Assembly (NCBI RefSeq): GCF_025753815.1
Contig: NZ_JAOWRF010000212.1
Location: 1 to 39,789 of the forward strand
Length of the DNA stretch: 39,789 nucleotides
Direction of reading: 5' to 3'
Source: Plectonema radiosum NIES-515
Lineage (GTDB): Bacteria > Cyanobacteriota > Cyanobacteriia > Cyanobacteriales > Nostocaceae
The notes under the pieces were generated by a model. The model worked only from the letters and a program-made list of their open reading frames with translations. It searched no databases and was not told the origin of the DNA. A program made the position numbers and the translations under genes. Below are positions 1 through 6,928 of the stretch, piece by piece. The first letter of the stretch is position 1, and every line of letters starts with the position of its first letter.

Positions 1-1374
1 ATAGGTTATCACGGTCTTGCCCTATACTGGATTACTGGAATTCATCCGATGACTTGGATGGGGGTTCCTTGGTTAGCGAGTTTGGGAATAGCCCTATTTT
101 GTTGGACATTTATTACTTTGTGGGGCGCCGCATTAGTCGCTATTTGGGCGATCGCCATGAAAGTAATTACCACAAAAACACAAAACTCCCCACTCCCCAC
201 TCCCTACTCCCTACTCCCTAGTTTTACTCGTGTTCTCATTGGTACAGCCCTTTGGTGTGGGTTAGAAGCACTTTGGAGTAATGGCGCTTTGTGGTGGAGT
301 TCTCTTTCTTACACTCAAAGTCCGTATAATCTGGTAATTTTACATTTAGGTCAACTCTCAGGCTCAAGTGCGGTGACTTTCTCCATTGTCGCCGTGAATG
401 GTTTGGTTGCAGAAGCGTGGATACAAGGAAAAACTAAAAATGTAAGCTTTTACTTTTTGCCTTTTGCCTTTTGTCTTATTTTGCACCTCATCGGCTTTAG
501 TTTATACAGCCGTCCCCTCGCGCAACCACCAGAAACCGCCTTAAAAGTAGGAATTATTCAGGGGAATGTCCCCAACGAAATCAAACTTTACCCAGAAGGT
601 TTTCGTCGAGCGATCGAAGGTTACACCACTGGATATTTAACATTAGCAAATCAAGGTATAAATGCAGTTTTAACTCCAGAAGGAGCCTTACCTTTTTTCC
701 AGCGTGACTTAAAGGAAACTTCCCTTATCTCAGCAATACGAAAAAAAGGCGTAGTTGCTTGGATTGGGGCTTTTGGAGAACGAGGACGCAGTTATACAAA
801 TAGTTTATTTACCTTTACTGGTAACGGAGAAATTTTCAGCCGTTACGATAAAGCAAAGTTAGTTCCTATTGGCGAATATGTTCCCTTTGAGGAAATTTTA
901 GGCGGTATTATTCAGCGGTTATCACCTTTGGATGAACACCAAGTTTCCGGCTCACCAAATCAAGTGTTTAACACACCTTTTGGTCGTGTTATTGTCGGTA
1001 TTTGTTACGAATCTGCTTTTTCTGAGCAATTCCGCCGTCAAGCTGCCGCAGGTGGACAATTTATACTTAGTCCTTCTAACGATGCCCATTACAGCGCTGC
1101 CATGCCTGCTCAACACCATGCCCAAGATATCATGCGGGCAATTGAAACTGATAGATGGGGAGTGCGGGCAACTAATACGGGATATTCAGCTTTTGTTGAT
1201 CCTCACGGCAGAACTTTGTGGATATCTGGACATAATACCTACGAAACTCATGGGGAAACAATTTATCGCCGAAAAACGCAGACTTTTTATGTACGTTGGG
1301 GTGATTGGTTGACACCATTATTATTAGGATTAGCCGCGTTTGCGTGGTTTCTAGAAAGACAGGTAAAAAAATAG
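1..1374 (+). CDS. lnt: Apolipoprotein N-acyltransferase (5' end outside window)
   Basis: Lnt transfers an acyl chain from a phospholipid to the N-terminal Cys of apolipoproteins in the inner membrane. The frame is open from base 1, where the residues (GYHGLALYWITGIHP) already match the family, so the true start lies upstream and the ATG at 49 is not the start. Membrane segments fill the first half. The C-terminal nitrilase-like domain carries the catalytic triad: Glu in TPEGALPFF (679-681), Lys in RYDKAKLVPIGEY (850-852) and Cys in VGICYES (1003-1005). A last hydrophobic helix precedes the stop. Two heptamer tracts lie in frame: ACTCCCC/T x5 at 185-219 and TTTTGCC x3 at 455-475, the first encoding a Pro/Leu-rich loop between membrane helices. 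The stop codon TAG shares its last base with the repeat that starts at 1374. Confidence 0.93.
   Translation: MGYHGLALYWITGIHPMTWMGVPWLASLGIALFCWTFITLWGAALVAIWAIAMKVITTKTQNSPLPTPYSLLPSFTRVLIGTALWCGLEALWSNGALWWSSLSYTQSPYNLVILHLGQLSGSSAVTFSIVAVNGLVAEAWIQGKTKNVSFYFLPFAFCLILHLIGFSLYSRPLAQPPETALKVGIIQGNVPNEIKLYPEGFRRAIEGYTTGYLTLANQGINAVLTPEGALPFFQRDLKETSLISAIRKKGVVAWIGAFGERGRSYTNSLFTFTGNGEIFSRYDKAKLVPIGEYVPFEEILGGIIQRLSPLDEHQVSGSPNQVFNTPFGRVIVGICYESAFSEQFRRQAAAGGQFILSPSNDAHYSAAMPAQHHAQDIMRAIETDRWGVRATNTGYSAFVDPHGRTLWISGHNTYETHGETIYRRKTQTFYVRWGDWLTPLLLGLAAFAWFLERQVKK
185..219 (+). repeat. Heptamer short tandem repeat inside lnt
   Basis: Five consecutive heptamers, ACTCCCC twice then ACTCCCT three times, read in frame as a Pro/Leu/Tyr/Ser loop. 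Heptameric repeats of this kind are typical of filamentous cyanobacterial intergenic DNA, so an intragenic copy is unusual. Confidence 0.85.
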
Positions 1375-1553
1375 TAAAGACGAAGCATGTGGAACGTCTC
1401 TACGACGGTTGATTAAATGAGATTAATTATACAAAATTGTATATCTGATTTCAGGTATTTTTCAAATTATCTCACGTCCTGCAAATCACACATGTTGTAA
1501 AGACGAAGCATGTGGAACGTCTCTACGACGGTTGATTAAATGACATTAATTAT
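1374..1553. repeat. Near-identical 57-bp direct repeat pair (1374-1430 and 1497-1553)
   Basis: Both copies begin GTAAAGACGAAGCATGTGG, continue through CGTCTCTACGACGG and end in TTAATTAT. I see one mismatch (G versus C near the end). Each contains the GTARAGACG...CGTCTCTAC palindrome found throughout the window. The first copy begins at the last base of the lnt stop codon. Confidence 0.85.
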
Positions 1554-1743
1554 GTCCGTTTAATTGACATTAATAAAAAAATCCGAAATCCTTGTAGAGA
1601 CGTTGCATGTGCTACATTTATACATCATATGTAATATCCCGGACATGATATGTATGATTTCAGGTATTTTTCAAATTATCTCATGACAGGCTTATCACAC
1701 ATATTGTCAAGACGAAGCATGTGGAAGGTCTCTACGACGGTTG
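1446..1743. repeat. 89-bp direct repeat pair (1446-1534 and 1655-1743)
   Basis: Both copies start TGATTTCAGGTATTTTTC and end CTCTACGACGGTTG, with a variable middle (CACGTCCTGCAAAT versus CATGACAGGCTTAT) and the same overall length. Between them lie another GTAGAGACG half-palindrome (about 1594) and CCGGACATGATATG (about 1639), which resembles the terminal repeat of the element at 7710-7812. The block looks like several small elements inserted into one another. Confidence 0.8.
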
Positions 1744-1793
1744 CTTAGATGTTACCATTTCAATGTGGTATCTTACCAGCACAATTTCAAAAT

Positions 1794-1810
1794 TACCAAT
1801 AAAATTGGTA
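1794..1810. promoter_or_regulatory. Inverted repeat TACCAAT-AAA-ATTGGTA upstream of the RHH-Mop gene
   Basis: A perfect 7-bp inverted repeat ends 5 bp before the ATG at 1816. Further TTACCA/TGGTA half-sites lie at 1752-1779. ATTACCAATAAA recurs at about 2628-2639, upstream of the second Mop gene. Ribbon-helix-helix proteins bind short inverted repeats, so this is a candidate autoregulatory operator. That role is inference. Confidence 0.4.
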
Positions 1811-1815
1811 GACCT

Positions 1816-2256
1816 ATGCCAAGAAAAGAACAAGGATGGATCACTTTTCAAACATCTGACGAGGAACGGAAAATTCTCGAAAACTTCTGTCAGCAGTCTC
1901 AGCGCACTAAGACGGAGATTTTGCGGGAACTAGTGCGGAGTTTAAATACGCTTTCCTCTCCACCGGCAGGACAACTACCAACCAAGCAAAGACAGAAGAA
2001 CAATGCTGATACTGCACACATAGAAATTAGTACTCAAAAGAAACCTTTAAAAGTTAGCTCTCGGAATATTCTTAAAGGTGTGGTGAAAGAAGTTATTCGC
2101 GGAGAAGTTAACAGTCAAGTGACGATAAAAGTAATTCACGAACTTGAGTTAACATCGGTTATTACTACAGTATCAGTAGATGATTTAGAACTATATGAGG
2201 GAACAGAAGCATATGCGCTGATTAAGTCCAGCGATATTGCGATCGCTAAGGACTGA
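1816..2256 (+). CDS. Ribbon-helix-helix / Mop (TOBE) domain fusion, putative molybdate-responsive regulator
   Basis: A protein of 146 residues. Residues 5-42 (GWITFQTSDEERKILENF...TKTEILRELVRSL) have the strand-helix-helix pattern of CopG/RHH DNA-binding domains. After a polar linker, residues about 78-145 form a Mop/TOBE domain (KVSSRNILKGVVKEVIRGEV, then SVDDLELYEGTEAYALIKSS), the fold that binds molybdate or tungstate in molbindins and ModE. I chose the ATG at 1816 because upstream codons run into repeat DNA and show no domain. A convergent single-domain Mop gene follows at 2385-2594. Sensing of oxyanion coupled to DNA binding is inferred from the domain pair; the ligand is not proven. No transporter genes are adjacent. 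Confidence 0.75.
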   Translation: MPRKEQGWITFQTSDEERKILENFCQQSQRTKTEILRELVRSLNTLSSPPAGQLPTKQRQKNNADTAHIEISTQKKPLKVSSRNILKGVVKEVIRGEVNSQVTIKVIHELELTSVITTVSVDDLELYEGTEAYALIKSSDIAIAKD

Positions 2257-2355
2257 AGAACCATTAATTTCTTTGAGTTTTTAATAATTAATAATTTAAA
2301 TATTGGCAGAAAAATAGAGCTTTGTCTTTCATCGAAGTGATAACTGCTATACCGC

Positions 2356-2383
2356 TATCAAGGGACTTGCAAGTCCCTTGATA
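2356..2383. terminator. 28-bp perfect palindrome between convergent Mop genes
   Basis: The sequence is fully self-complementary around AAGGGACTTGCAAGTCCCTT and flanked by AT-rich DNA. It lies between the 3' ends of two convergent genes, so it probably serves as a bidirectional terminator. Confidence 0.65.
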
Positions 2384-2384
2384 T

Positions 2385-2594
2385 TTATTCAACAGCTATC
2401 ATTACATCGGTTGATTTAATTACTACATAAGCTTCTTTGCCTTCTGCAAGCAAGAGCGTCTCTGCTGAATGTTTTGTAATTATTGCTGTTATTTCTACTC
2501 CAGGTGCTATTTCTAATACTACTTCAGTGTTAATAGAGCCTGGTTCAATTTTTTTCACAGTACCTTTGATAGCATTACGTGCGCTAATTTTCAT
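2385..2594 (-). CDS. Molbindin-type Mop (TOBE) domain protein
   Basis: A protein of 69 residues made of one Mop domain: MKISARNAIKGTVKKIEPGS at the N-terminus, then EVVLEIAPGVEITAIIT, and ending GKEAYVVIKSTDVMIAVE. Single-domain molbindins assemble into oligomers that store or buffer molybdate in the cytoplasm. It is homologous to the C-terminal half of the RHH-Mop gene at 1816 and converges on it, so the two probably act on the same ligand. ATTACCAATAAA upstream (2628-2639) resembles the inverted repeat in front of that gene. Confidence 0.85.
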   Translation of the reverse strand: MKISARNAIKGTVKKIEPGSINTEVVLEIAPGVEITAIITKHSAETLLLAEGKEAYVVIKSTDVMIAVE

Positions 2595-2739
2595 CTTTAT
2601 CCTAATTAAGTAAAATGTAACTTAGAAATATTACCAATAAACTTTGATTTGATTGTTAATCTTTAAAAATAATTAATAATTGCAACATTTACACAAGTAG
2701 AGGTGAACTTTATGTATATTAGCGATCGCCTGAACAATC

Positions 2740-2759
2740 CTTAGGACTTAAGTCCTAAG
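2740..2759. terminator. 20-bp palindrome CTTAGGACTTAAGTCCTAAG
   Basis: A perfect palindrome followed by TTGAAGGGTTTTTTC. It belongs to the AGGACT..AGTCCT class also seen at 28244-28317. It is either a terminator-like hairpin or a small dispersed repeat; it lies just before the broken peptidase gene. Confidence 0.5.
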
Positions 2760-2780
2760 TTTGAAGGGTTTTTTCTGGAA

Positions 2781-3257
2781 ATGGTAATGCCAGGACAAAA
2801 GCAGAGAGTCCAAGAAATCATCACCGAAGCATTTGGTTTAGATTGGAATGTTGAAGAAATTGGTGATAATCTGACTAAGTTTGAAGTCACCCTAAACAAA
2901 TAAGTTTTGTCAGTCAAAGACGCTTGGGATAAGTCTTATAATCTGGGTTCTCAACCAGAAGTTGTGGATGCACAGCCACTGTTTGCAGTTCCTTTAAGCG
3001 ATCGCCAAGACTTCAATCAAGAATCTTCAGTCGGCATGGAGCGCACAATAGATAATTTTAACACTGATGTCGAATGGAATCTCAAGCAGATGCGCGTATT
3101 TGAGGCATGGTCACGCTTTTTCCCTGACCCGAATCGACCACCAGGGCACGGTGTTATTATCGGGCTACCGAATACAGGTTATACCGAACACCCGGAAATT
3201 ATTGGGAATATACTTATAAAAAAAGGCTACGATTTTCTCAAGAACAACACCAAATAA
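2781..3257 (+). pseudogene. S8 (subtilisin-type) peptidase remnant
   Basis: The reading frame starts at ATG 2781, hits TAA at 2901-2903 after 40 codons, and resumes in the same frame (SVKDAWDKSYNLGSQPEVV) to 3257. The first part resembles an S8 propeptide. The second contains the run-up to the catalytic Asp, but that motif reads IIGLPNTGYTEHPE where active enzymes have an Asp before TG. The protein stops soon after, so the His and Ser parts are absent. It therefore has a nonsense codon, a D-to-N change in the active site and a lost C-terminal two thirds. The downstream DNA is repeats. It is a dead gene; a translated fragment with a role of its own is unlikely. Confidence 0.75.
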
Positions 3258-3540
3258 TTTAGATTCGGTGCGCGAGATATTGTTGCAGAATGTGTGTGAA
3301 GTTTTCAAGACAAAATTGGGATGACATTTTATATCATGTTTGGGAAATCACACATATTGTAGAGACGTAAAGTGCGAAACGTCTCTACAAAAAATGAGGC
3401 ATTTCATATTAACATTCAGCAACGCCCTTTTTCACTTTCGATGTCTAGTATGTGTGATTTGCGCTTCCATGATATGATGGCAAATTTTTGATGTCTGCGG
3501 TGTTATTTATATCTGCACTGAGCGAGATAACTTTAGCTTG

Positions 3541-3715
3541 GGTATCTGTTGGAAAAAAATGTAGAGACGATTAGACATCTGTTGGAAAACAATGTAGAGA
3601 CTTCGTATTTCGCGTCTCTTGGGGTTTGGATAACGCATATTTAATTTTCGGAGATGTCTATTCTGTGCTACGTCTGTTGGGGTTCGGGCAACGCATAATT
3701 GATTTTCAAAGAGGT
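3541..3715. mobile_element. Outer small element (family A), split by a second copy
   Basis: The left arm TTGGAAAAAAATGTAGAGACG (about 3549-3569) and right arm GTGCTACGTCTGTTGGGG followed by GGGCAACGCATAATTGATTTTC are the two halves of one family-A-like element. They are separated by the complete copy at 3572-3660. Its outer ends are degraded. Confidence 0.6.
3572..3660. mobile_element. Small inverted-repeat element, family A copy 1 (nested)
   Basis: 89 bp bounded by TAGACATCT and AGATGTCTA. The inside has ATGTAGAGAC...GCGTCTCTTGGGG then GATAACGCATATTTAATTTTC, the same order as the other family A copies. It sits inside the core palindrome of another copy. Confidence 0.75.
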
Positions 3716-4204
3716 TTCTTGGGTATCTGGGTTAGACCGTTTAGCAGATCGATTTTGCTGAAGAGTAAAAATTTAGCATAGATAACATGTTTTGTGTAGG
3801 GTGTACTAGACTTAATTAAAGATGAGGAAAGTGAAATTAAATTGTTAAAGAGTGCAAAATATTGCTCACACCTACCACAATTGAGTTGCCTGAACAAAGT
3901 TTTGGCGATCGCATTACAGCACCAGATATTCCTATACAATAAAAAAATGTCGGAAAAAGGCAACTAAATTACTTTGAAAGCCACAAATGAAAGAATTTCT
4001 TAAACATTGCTGCTGTGATATCCTCCGGTCAAACGTCCGATTCATGAATAGGCAAATCAATTAAGATAAATTGTGGCAGGTTTTCTCTACCTACGCTATT
4101 GATATAAAAAGTTGTTACAAGAATAGCTACCCCCTCTGGCATTTGTCATAGGGAAAATTATTCTCGTATATTTTGATAAACACGCTCAAGTTATTAAGCC
4201 GGTT

Positions 4205-4612
4205 GTGCAATCCCAAAAAGGCGAAAAAATAGACTTTAACAATGAATATCCGTGTCCCTGTCGTCGTCGGGGACGCTTAATTCCGATTACGTTAACAGAT
4301 GCCTTTGGTTGCGATCGCTGTCAGCAAATCTTTGTAGTGCAAGATAATGGTATTGTGCTAGAGCAACTTTCCACCACCTATCCCTACAAGCGAGCTTGGC
4401 GCTGGACAGGTTCTAGTTGGCATGTTGTGCATCCTCGGTTTGGAGAAAGTTATCTGCCCATAGCGCTAAGTATCATTTTCGTGCTAGTGATTATATGGCT
4501 ACCATTAGCACTAAAATTAGCAAATGGTTCCAGCATTATTGCTTGGGCAATGGTGGCGGTGCTTTTGGCTATCTTACCCGCACTGATGGTCTGGCTAACC
4601 TACAGACGTTAA
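4205..4612 (+). CDS. Conserved cyanobacterial zinc-ribbon membrane protein of unknown function
   Basis: A protein of 135 residues starting at GTG 4205, upstream of proA. Residues 17-46 contain CPCRRRGRLIPITLTDAFGC and then DRCQQIF: two Cys pairs arranged as a zinc ribbon. A Trp-rich stretch (RAWRWTGSSWHVVHP) follows, then two hydrophobic helices (about 83-103 and 109-131). It probably sits in the membrane with the ribbon in the cytoplasm. The stop TAA is only 2 bp before the proA ATG, which suggests translational coupling. I do not recognise a function; the pairing with proA is the only clue. Confidence 0.7.
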   Translation: MQSQKGEKIDFNNEYPCPCRRRGRLIPITLTDAFGCDRCQQIFVVQDNGIVLEQLSTTYPYKRAWRWTGSSWHVVHPRFGESYLPIALSIIFVLVIIWLPLALKLANGSSIIAWAMVAVLLAILPALMVWLTYRR

Positions 4613-4614
4613 CA

Positions 4615-5883
4615 ATGGTGACAGTTGAAGTTTTTGACGATCGCCCCGAACCCATGAAAAGCGCCCTTCGCGCTTATCTAGCTTCCCTGAAATTAGGCAC
4701 CACCAGGGGAGCCGAGCGCAGTCGTGCTGTGTTGGCGATGGCAGAGGCGCTTTTAAGCTCGTTTGATGACATTCTAGAGGCAAATACCTTGGATCTAGAA
4801 GCAAGTCGGGAAATGGCGGTGCCTGAGTTGATTTTGGACTGGCTGAAGCTAACTCCGAAACGCTTAGAAGCGACAGTGGAGATTTTGCAAAGGTTGGGGG
4901 AATTACCAGATCCGCTGCGACGTGTGAGAAACGCTGACTATCAACTAGAAGATTCGCAAACTTACTCGCAGTTAATGCCTTTGGGAGTGATTGCATTTAT
5001 TTATGAGGCATTTCCCGATTTAGGAGCGATCGCAGCGGGTTTATGCATCAAAACAGGCAATAGTATCATTCTCAAAGGGGGGGCTGAAGCTAGTCATTCT
5101 AACGCGGCGATCGCTAACGCCTTGCAAAGTGCGATCGCCGAAGTTGGTTTACCATCAGGCTGTTTAGAATTAGTCAGCGCAGAACATGGGGCTTCAATTC
5201 GGGATTTAGTCAGCCAAGACCAATACCTAAATTTAGTGATTCCCTACGGACGTTCTAGCTTAGTACAACAAGTAGTGCGACAGTCAACCGTTCCTGTGTT
5301 AAAATCGGGAATGGGCAACTGTTACCTTTACTGGTCGCTGAATGGTAGTTTGGAAATGGTGCGTGGAGTTATTTTAGACAGCTATCAAAGCGAACCAGAC
5401 CCCGTAAACGCCATAGAAAAGGTATTAATTCATCGCCAAGCTTTACCGTCATCTTTAGCAGTTTTGTGGAATAGCTTGAAAGAAAAAGGCTTTGAAATTA
5501 AAGCAGATGCGGAACTAGTAGAAGCCTTTCCGCAATTGCAGCTAGTTAAAGATACTGAATGGGGAAGTGCTTATTTAACTAAGACAGTGGCATTTAAATT
5601 GGTGGATAGTTTAGAAGTAGCGATCGCCTGGATTAATCAATACAGTAGCGGTCACGCTGATTGCATTGTCACCGAATCATATCAGGAAAGTCGCCAATTT
5701 GCCTTAGGAGTTAACAGCGCTTCAACCTACATTAACGCTTCTCCCCGCTTTTCTCGCAACCCCTCGCGGGGAGACTCAGTATTTTTAGGAATGTCTAATC
5801 AAAAAGGTCATCGACGCGGTTTAATTAGTTTAGAAACTTTGACGACTGTTAAACATATTGTGCAAGGCAATGGGCGGTTTTAA
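4615..5883 (+). CDS. proA: ProA homologue (glutamate-5-semialdehyde dehydrogenase family) lacking the catalytic Cys
   Basis: A protein of 422 residues in the gamma-glutamyl phosphate reductase family, which makes glutamate semialdehyde for proline synthesis. Family segments are clear: MPLGVIAFIYEAFPDLG, IKTGNSIILKGGAEASHSN, LVIPYGRSSLVQQV, and near the C-terminus GSAYLTKTVAFKLVDSLEVA, HADCIVTE and RGLISLETLTTVKHI. ATG 4615 is preferred because it follows the upstream stop by 2 bp; the longer reading frame only overlaps that gene. Canonical ProA has a catalytic Cys in a QRPxxCNAxExLLIH-type motif. Here the aligned stretch is EPDPVNAIEKVLIH, with Val at residue 264 (codon GTA 5404-5406). The Cys in GMGNCYLY corresponds to a conserved non-catalytic position. 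Some cyanobacteria carry two proA-like genes, so this may be the divergent paralogue with a changed or lost activity. Confidence 0.8.
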   Translation: MVTVEVFDDRPEPMKSALRAYLASLKLGTTRGAERSRAVLAMAEALLSSFDDILEANTLDLEASREMAVPELILDWLKLTPKRLEATVEILQRLGELPDPLRRVRNADYQLEDSQTYSQLMPLGVIAFIYEAFPDLGAIAAGLCIKTGNSIILKGGAEASHSNAAIANALQSAIAEVGLPSGCLELVSAEHGASIRDLVSQDQYLNLVIPYGRSSLVQQVVRQSTVPVLKSGMGNCYLYWSLNGSLEMVRGVILDSYQSEPDPVNAIEKVLIHRQALPSSLAVLWNSLKEKGFEIKADAELVEAFPQLQLVKDTEWGSAYLTKTVAFKLVDSLEVAIAWINQYSSGHADCIVTESYQESRQFALGVNSASTYINASPRFSRNPSRGDSVFLGMSNQKGHRRGLISLETLTTVKHIVQGNGRF

Positions 5884-5908
5884 AACTAATAAAAACGCCT
5901 CAACCCTC

Positions 5909-5937
5909 GTAAAGACGTTCCGCCGGAACGTCTCTAC
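5909..5937. repeat. Palindrome GTAAAGACG-TTCCGCCGGAA-CGTCTCTAC
   Basis: A member of the dispersed palindrome family with the TTCCGCCGGAA core, immediately downstream of proA. It could act as a terminator. It ends 2 bp before family A copy 2. Confidence 0.75.
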
Positions 5938-5939
5938 AA

Positions 5940-6030
5940 TAGACATCTCCAAAAATGAACTATGCGTTGCCCGAAACCCTTGTAGAGACGTAGCACTGCT
6001 ACGTCTTTACGTCTTTTCTGGAGATGTCTA
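5940..6030. mobile_element. Small inverted-repeat element, family A copy 2
   Basis: 91 bp with terminal repeats TAGACATCTCCA and TGGAGATGTCTA (with one extra CTTTTC before the right end). Inside, AACTATGCGTTGCCCGAAAC leads to CTTGTAGAGACG-TAGCACTGCTA-CGTCTTTACG. There is no coding capacity, so it is MITE-like. The terminal TA could be a TA target site. Confidence 0.8.
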
Positions 6031-6073
6031 ATATGTATAATTGGCTTTTATCCTAACTAAGTTAAAAGTAAAT

Positions 6074-6685
6074 TCACAAAGCCGCATCAAAAATTTGCTG
6101 TGCGGTAAGGTTCAGTTGAGGAAAGGTTGGAGAAACGACTGGTGTGTTGCCCCGAAACAATGTTCTTACATATTCCTCATCCACAAGTTCGCATACAAAA
6201 AGAGCAGGTTGTTTGGGATTGCCGAGAAAATCACGTCCGCCCAACGCCGCATAGTCAGCTATCCAATATTCGGGAATGCCCATCTCTTCATAATCGGCAA
6301 ATTTTTTGTGGTAGTCATCGCGCCAGTTTGTTGAGACAACTTCAATTAATAAAGGGATTGACGCTCCTTGAGTAACAGTTGACTCTTTTTCCCATAGCGG
6401 TTCATTGTGGAGATTATCAGAATTTACCAGCAGAATATCTGGGAAGTACCCCGAATCTCTTTGAGGAGGTTTAACTAATGCAGTTTTGGGAAGTAAATAG
6501 GGAACGAGCATACTTCTAACTTGCACAGCTAGCTCTAACGTTAAAAAACTTGTGACCTTCTCGTGCTTCCCCGTTGGCTGCGACATTTCAACAATCACTC
6601 CATCATGTAGCTCGTAGCGCTTACCGTCGGGGAGCCACTCGATAAATTCTTCATAGGTTACAAGTTTAGATAAGGTTTGGGTCAT
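6074..6685 (-). CDS. Uma2 family (DUF820) PD-(D/E)XK protein
   Basis: A protein of 203 residues starting at ATG 6685-6683, which has a clear Shine-Dalgarno (GGAGG about 7 bp upstream). The longer reading frame would extend into an IS remnant. Family features are TYEEFIEWLPDGKRYELHDG at the N-terminus, HEKVTSFL, SGYFPDILLVN, the PD-(D/E)XK core PLLIEVVSTNWRDDYHKK, and YEEMGIPEYWIADY. Uma2 proteins are abundant in cyanobacterial genomes; they have a restriction-endonuclease fold and an unsettled role. The gene lies between the two copies of a 29-bp direct repeat, so it may have moved together with the neighbouring IS fragment. Confidence 0.88.
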   Translation of the reverse strand: MTQTLSKLVTYEEFIEWLPDGKRYELHDGVIVEMSQPTGKHEKVTSFLTLELAVQVRSMLVPYLLPKTALVKPPQRDSGYFPDILLVNSDNLHNEPLWEKESTVTQGASIPLLIEVVSTNWRDDYHKKFADYEEMGIPEYWIADYAALGGRDFLGNPKQPALFVCELVDEEYVRTLFRGNTPVVSPTFPQLNLTAQQIFDAAL

Positions 6686-6728
6686 AGCAACGCCTCCACA
6701 TATATTTGACTTTACCAGTTCGTAGGCA

Positions 6729-6905
6729 TTAGGGCGTGTCATCAATTGAGCCAAATGACAGAAGCAGCTAGATAAATTGCACCGAGAAAGTTGGTCGCCC
6801 GTTTATCGATCGCGAGTTGCGTAGGCGTAGCCCGCCGTAGGCATCGCTCGATACTGCTTGAGTTTGGCAAAAAAGTTTTCACTTCCGTTGACGGGCTTTC
6901 TACTT
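6729..6905 (-). pseudogene. IS5-type transposase C-terminal remnant with an inserted small repeat
   Basis: The minus strand reads NGSENFFAKLKQYRA, is interrupted, then continues in another frame as DKRATNFLGAIYLAASVIWLN followed by TGA at 6744-6742. This is the usual C-terminal end of cyanobacterial IS5-type transposases. The interruption at about 6817-6845 is a small dispersed repeat (GCGATGCCTACGGCGGGC then TACGCCTACGC on the minus strand). AGGGCGTGTCATCAA at 6731-6745 may be the old terminal inverted repeat. The N-terminal part is gone. Confidence 0.7.
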
Positions 6906-6928
6906 TCTACAATATGTATAATTGGCTT

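Larger units (their letters stand above)
3258..4204. other. 947-bp gene-poor region: repeats and possible gene debris
   Basis: It holds a palindrome at about 3359-3387 (GTAGAGACG...CGTCTCTAC), the nested small elements at 3541-3715, and GGTGTACTAG-type AT-rich DNA. A short plus-strand open stretch ending at 3942 reads TPTTIELPEQSFGDRITAP, which looks like the C-terminus of a lost protein; I cannot identify it. The minus-strand reading frame at 3706-3963 shows no recognisable protein features. Confidence 0.5.

Noticed and set aside
932-1312. 126-residue reading frame inside lnt
   Set aside because: It overlaps the catalytic domain of lnt in another frame and shows no family features.
3706-3963. 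85-residue minus-strand reading frame
   Set aside because: Its composition looks random, it has no ribosome-binding site, and it begins in repeat DNA.
4417-4614. N-terminal extension of ProA overlapping the zinc-ribbon gene
   Set aside because: The extension is out of frame inside a better gene, and ATG 4615 lies right after that gene's stop.
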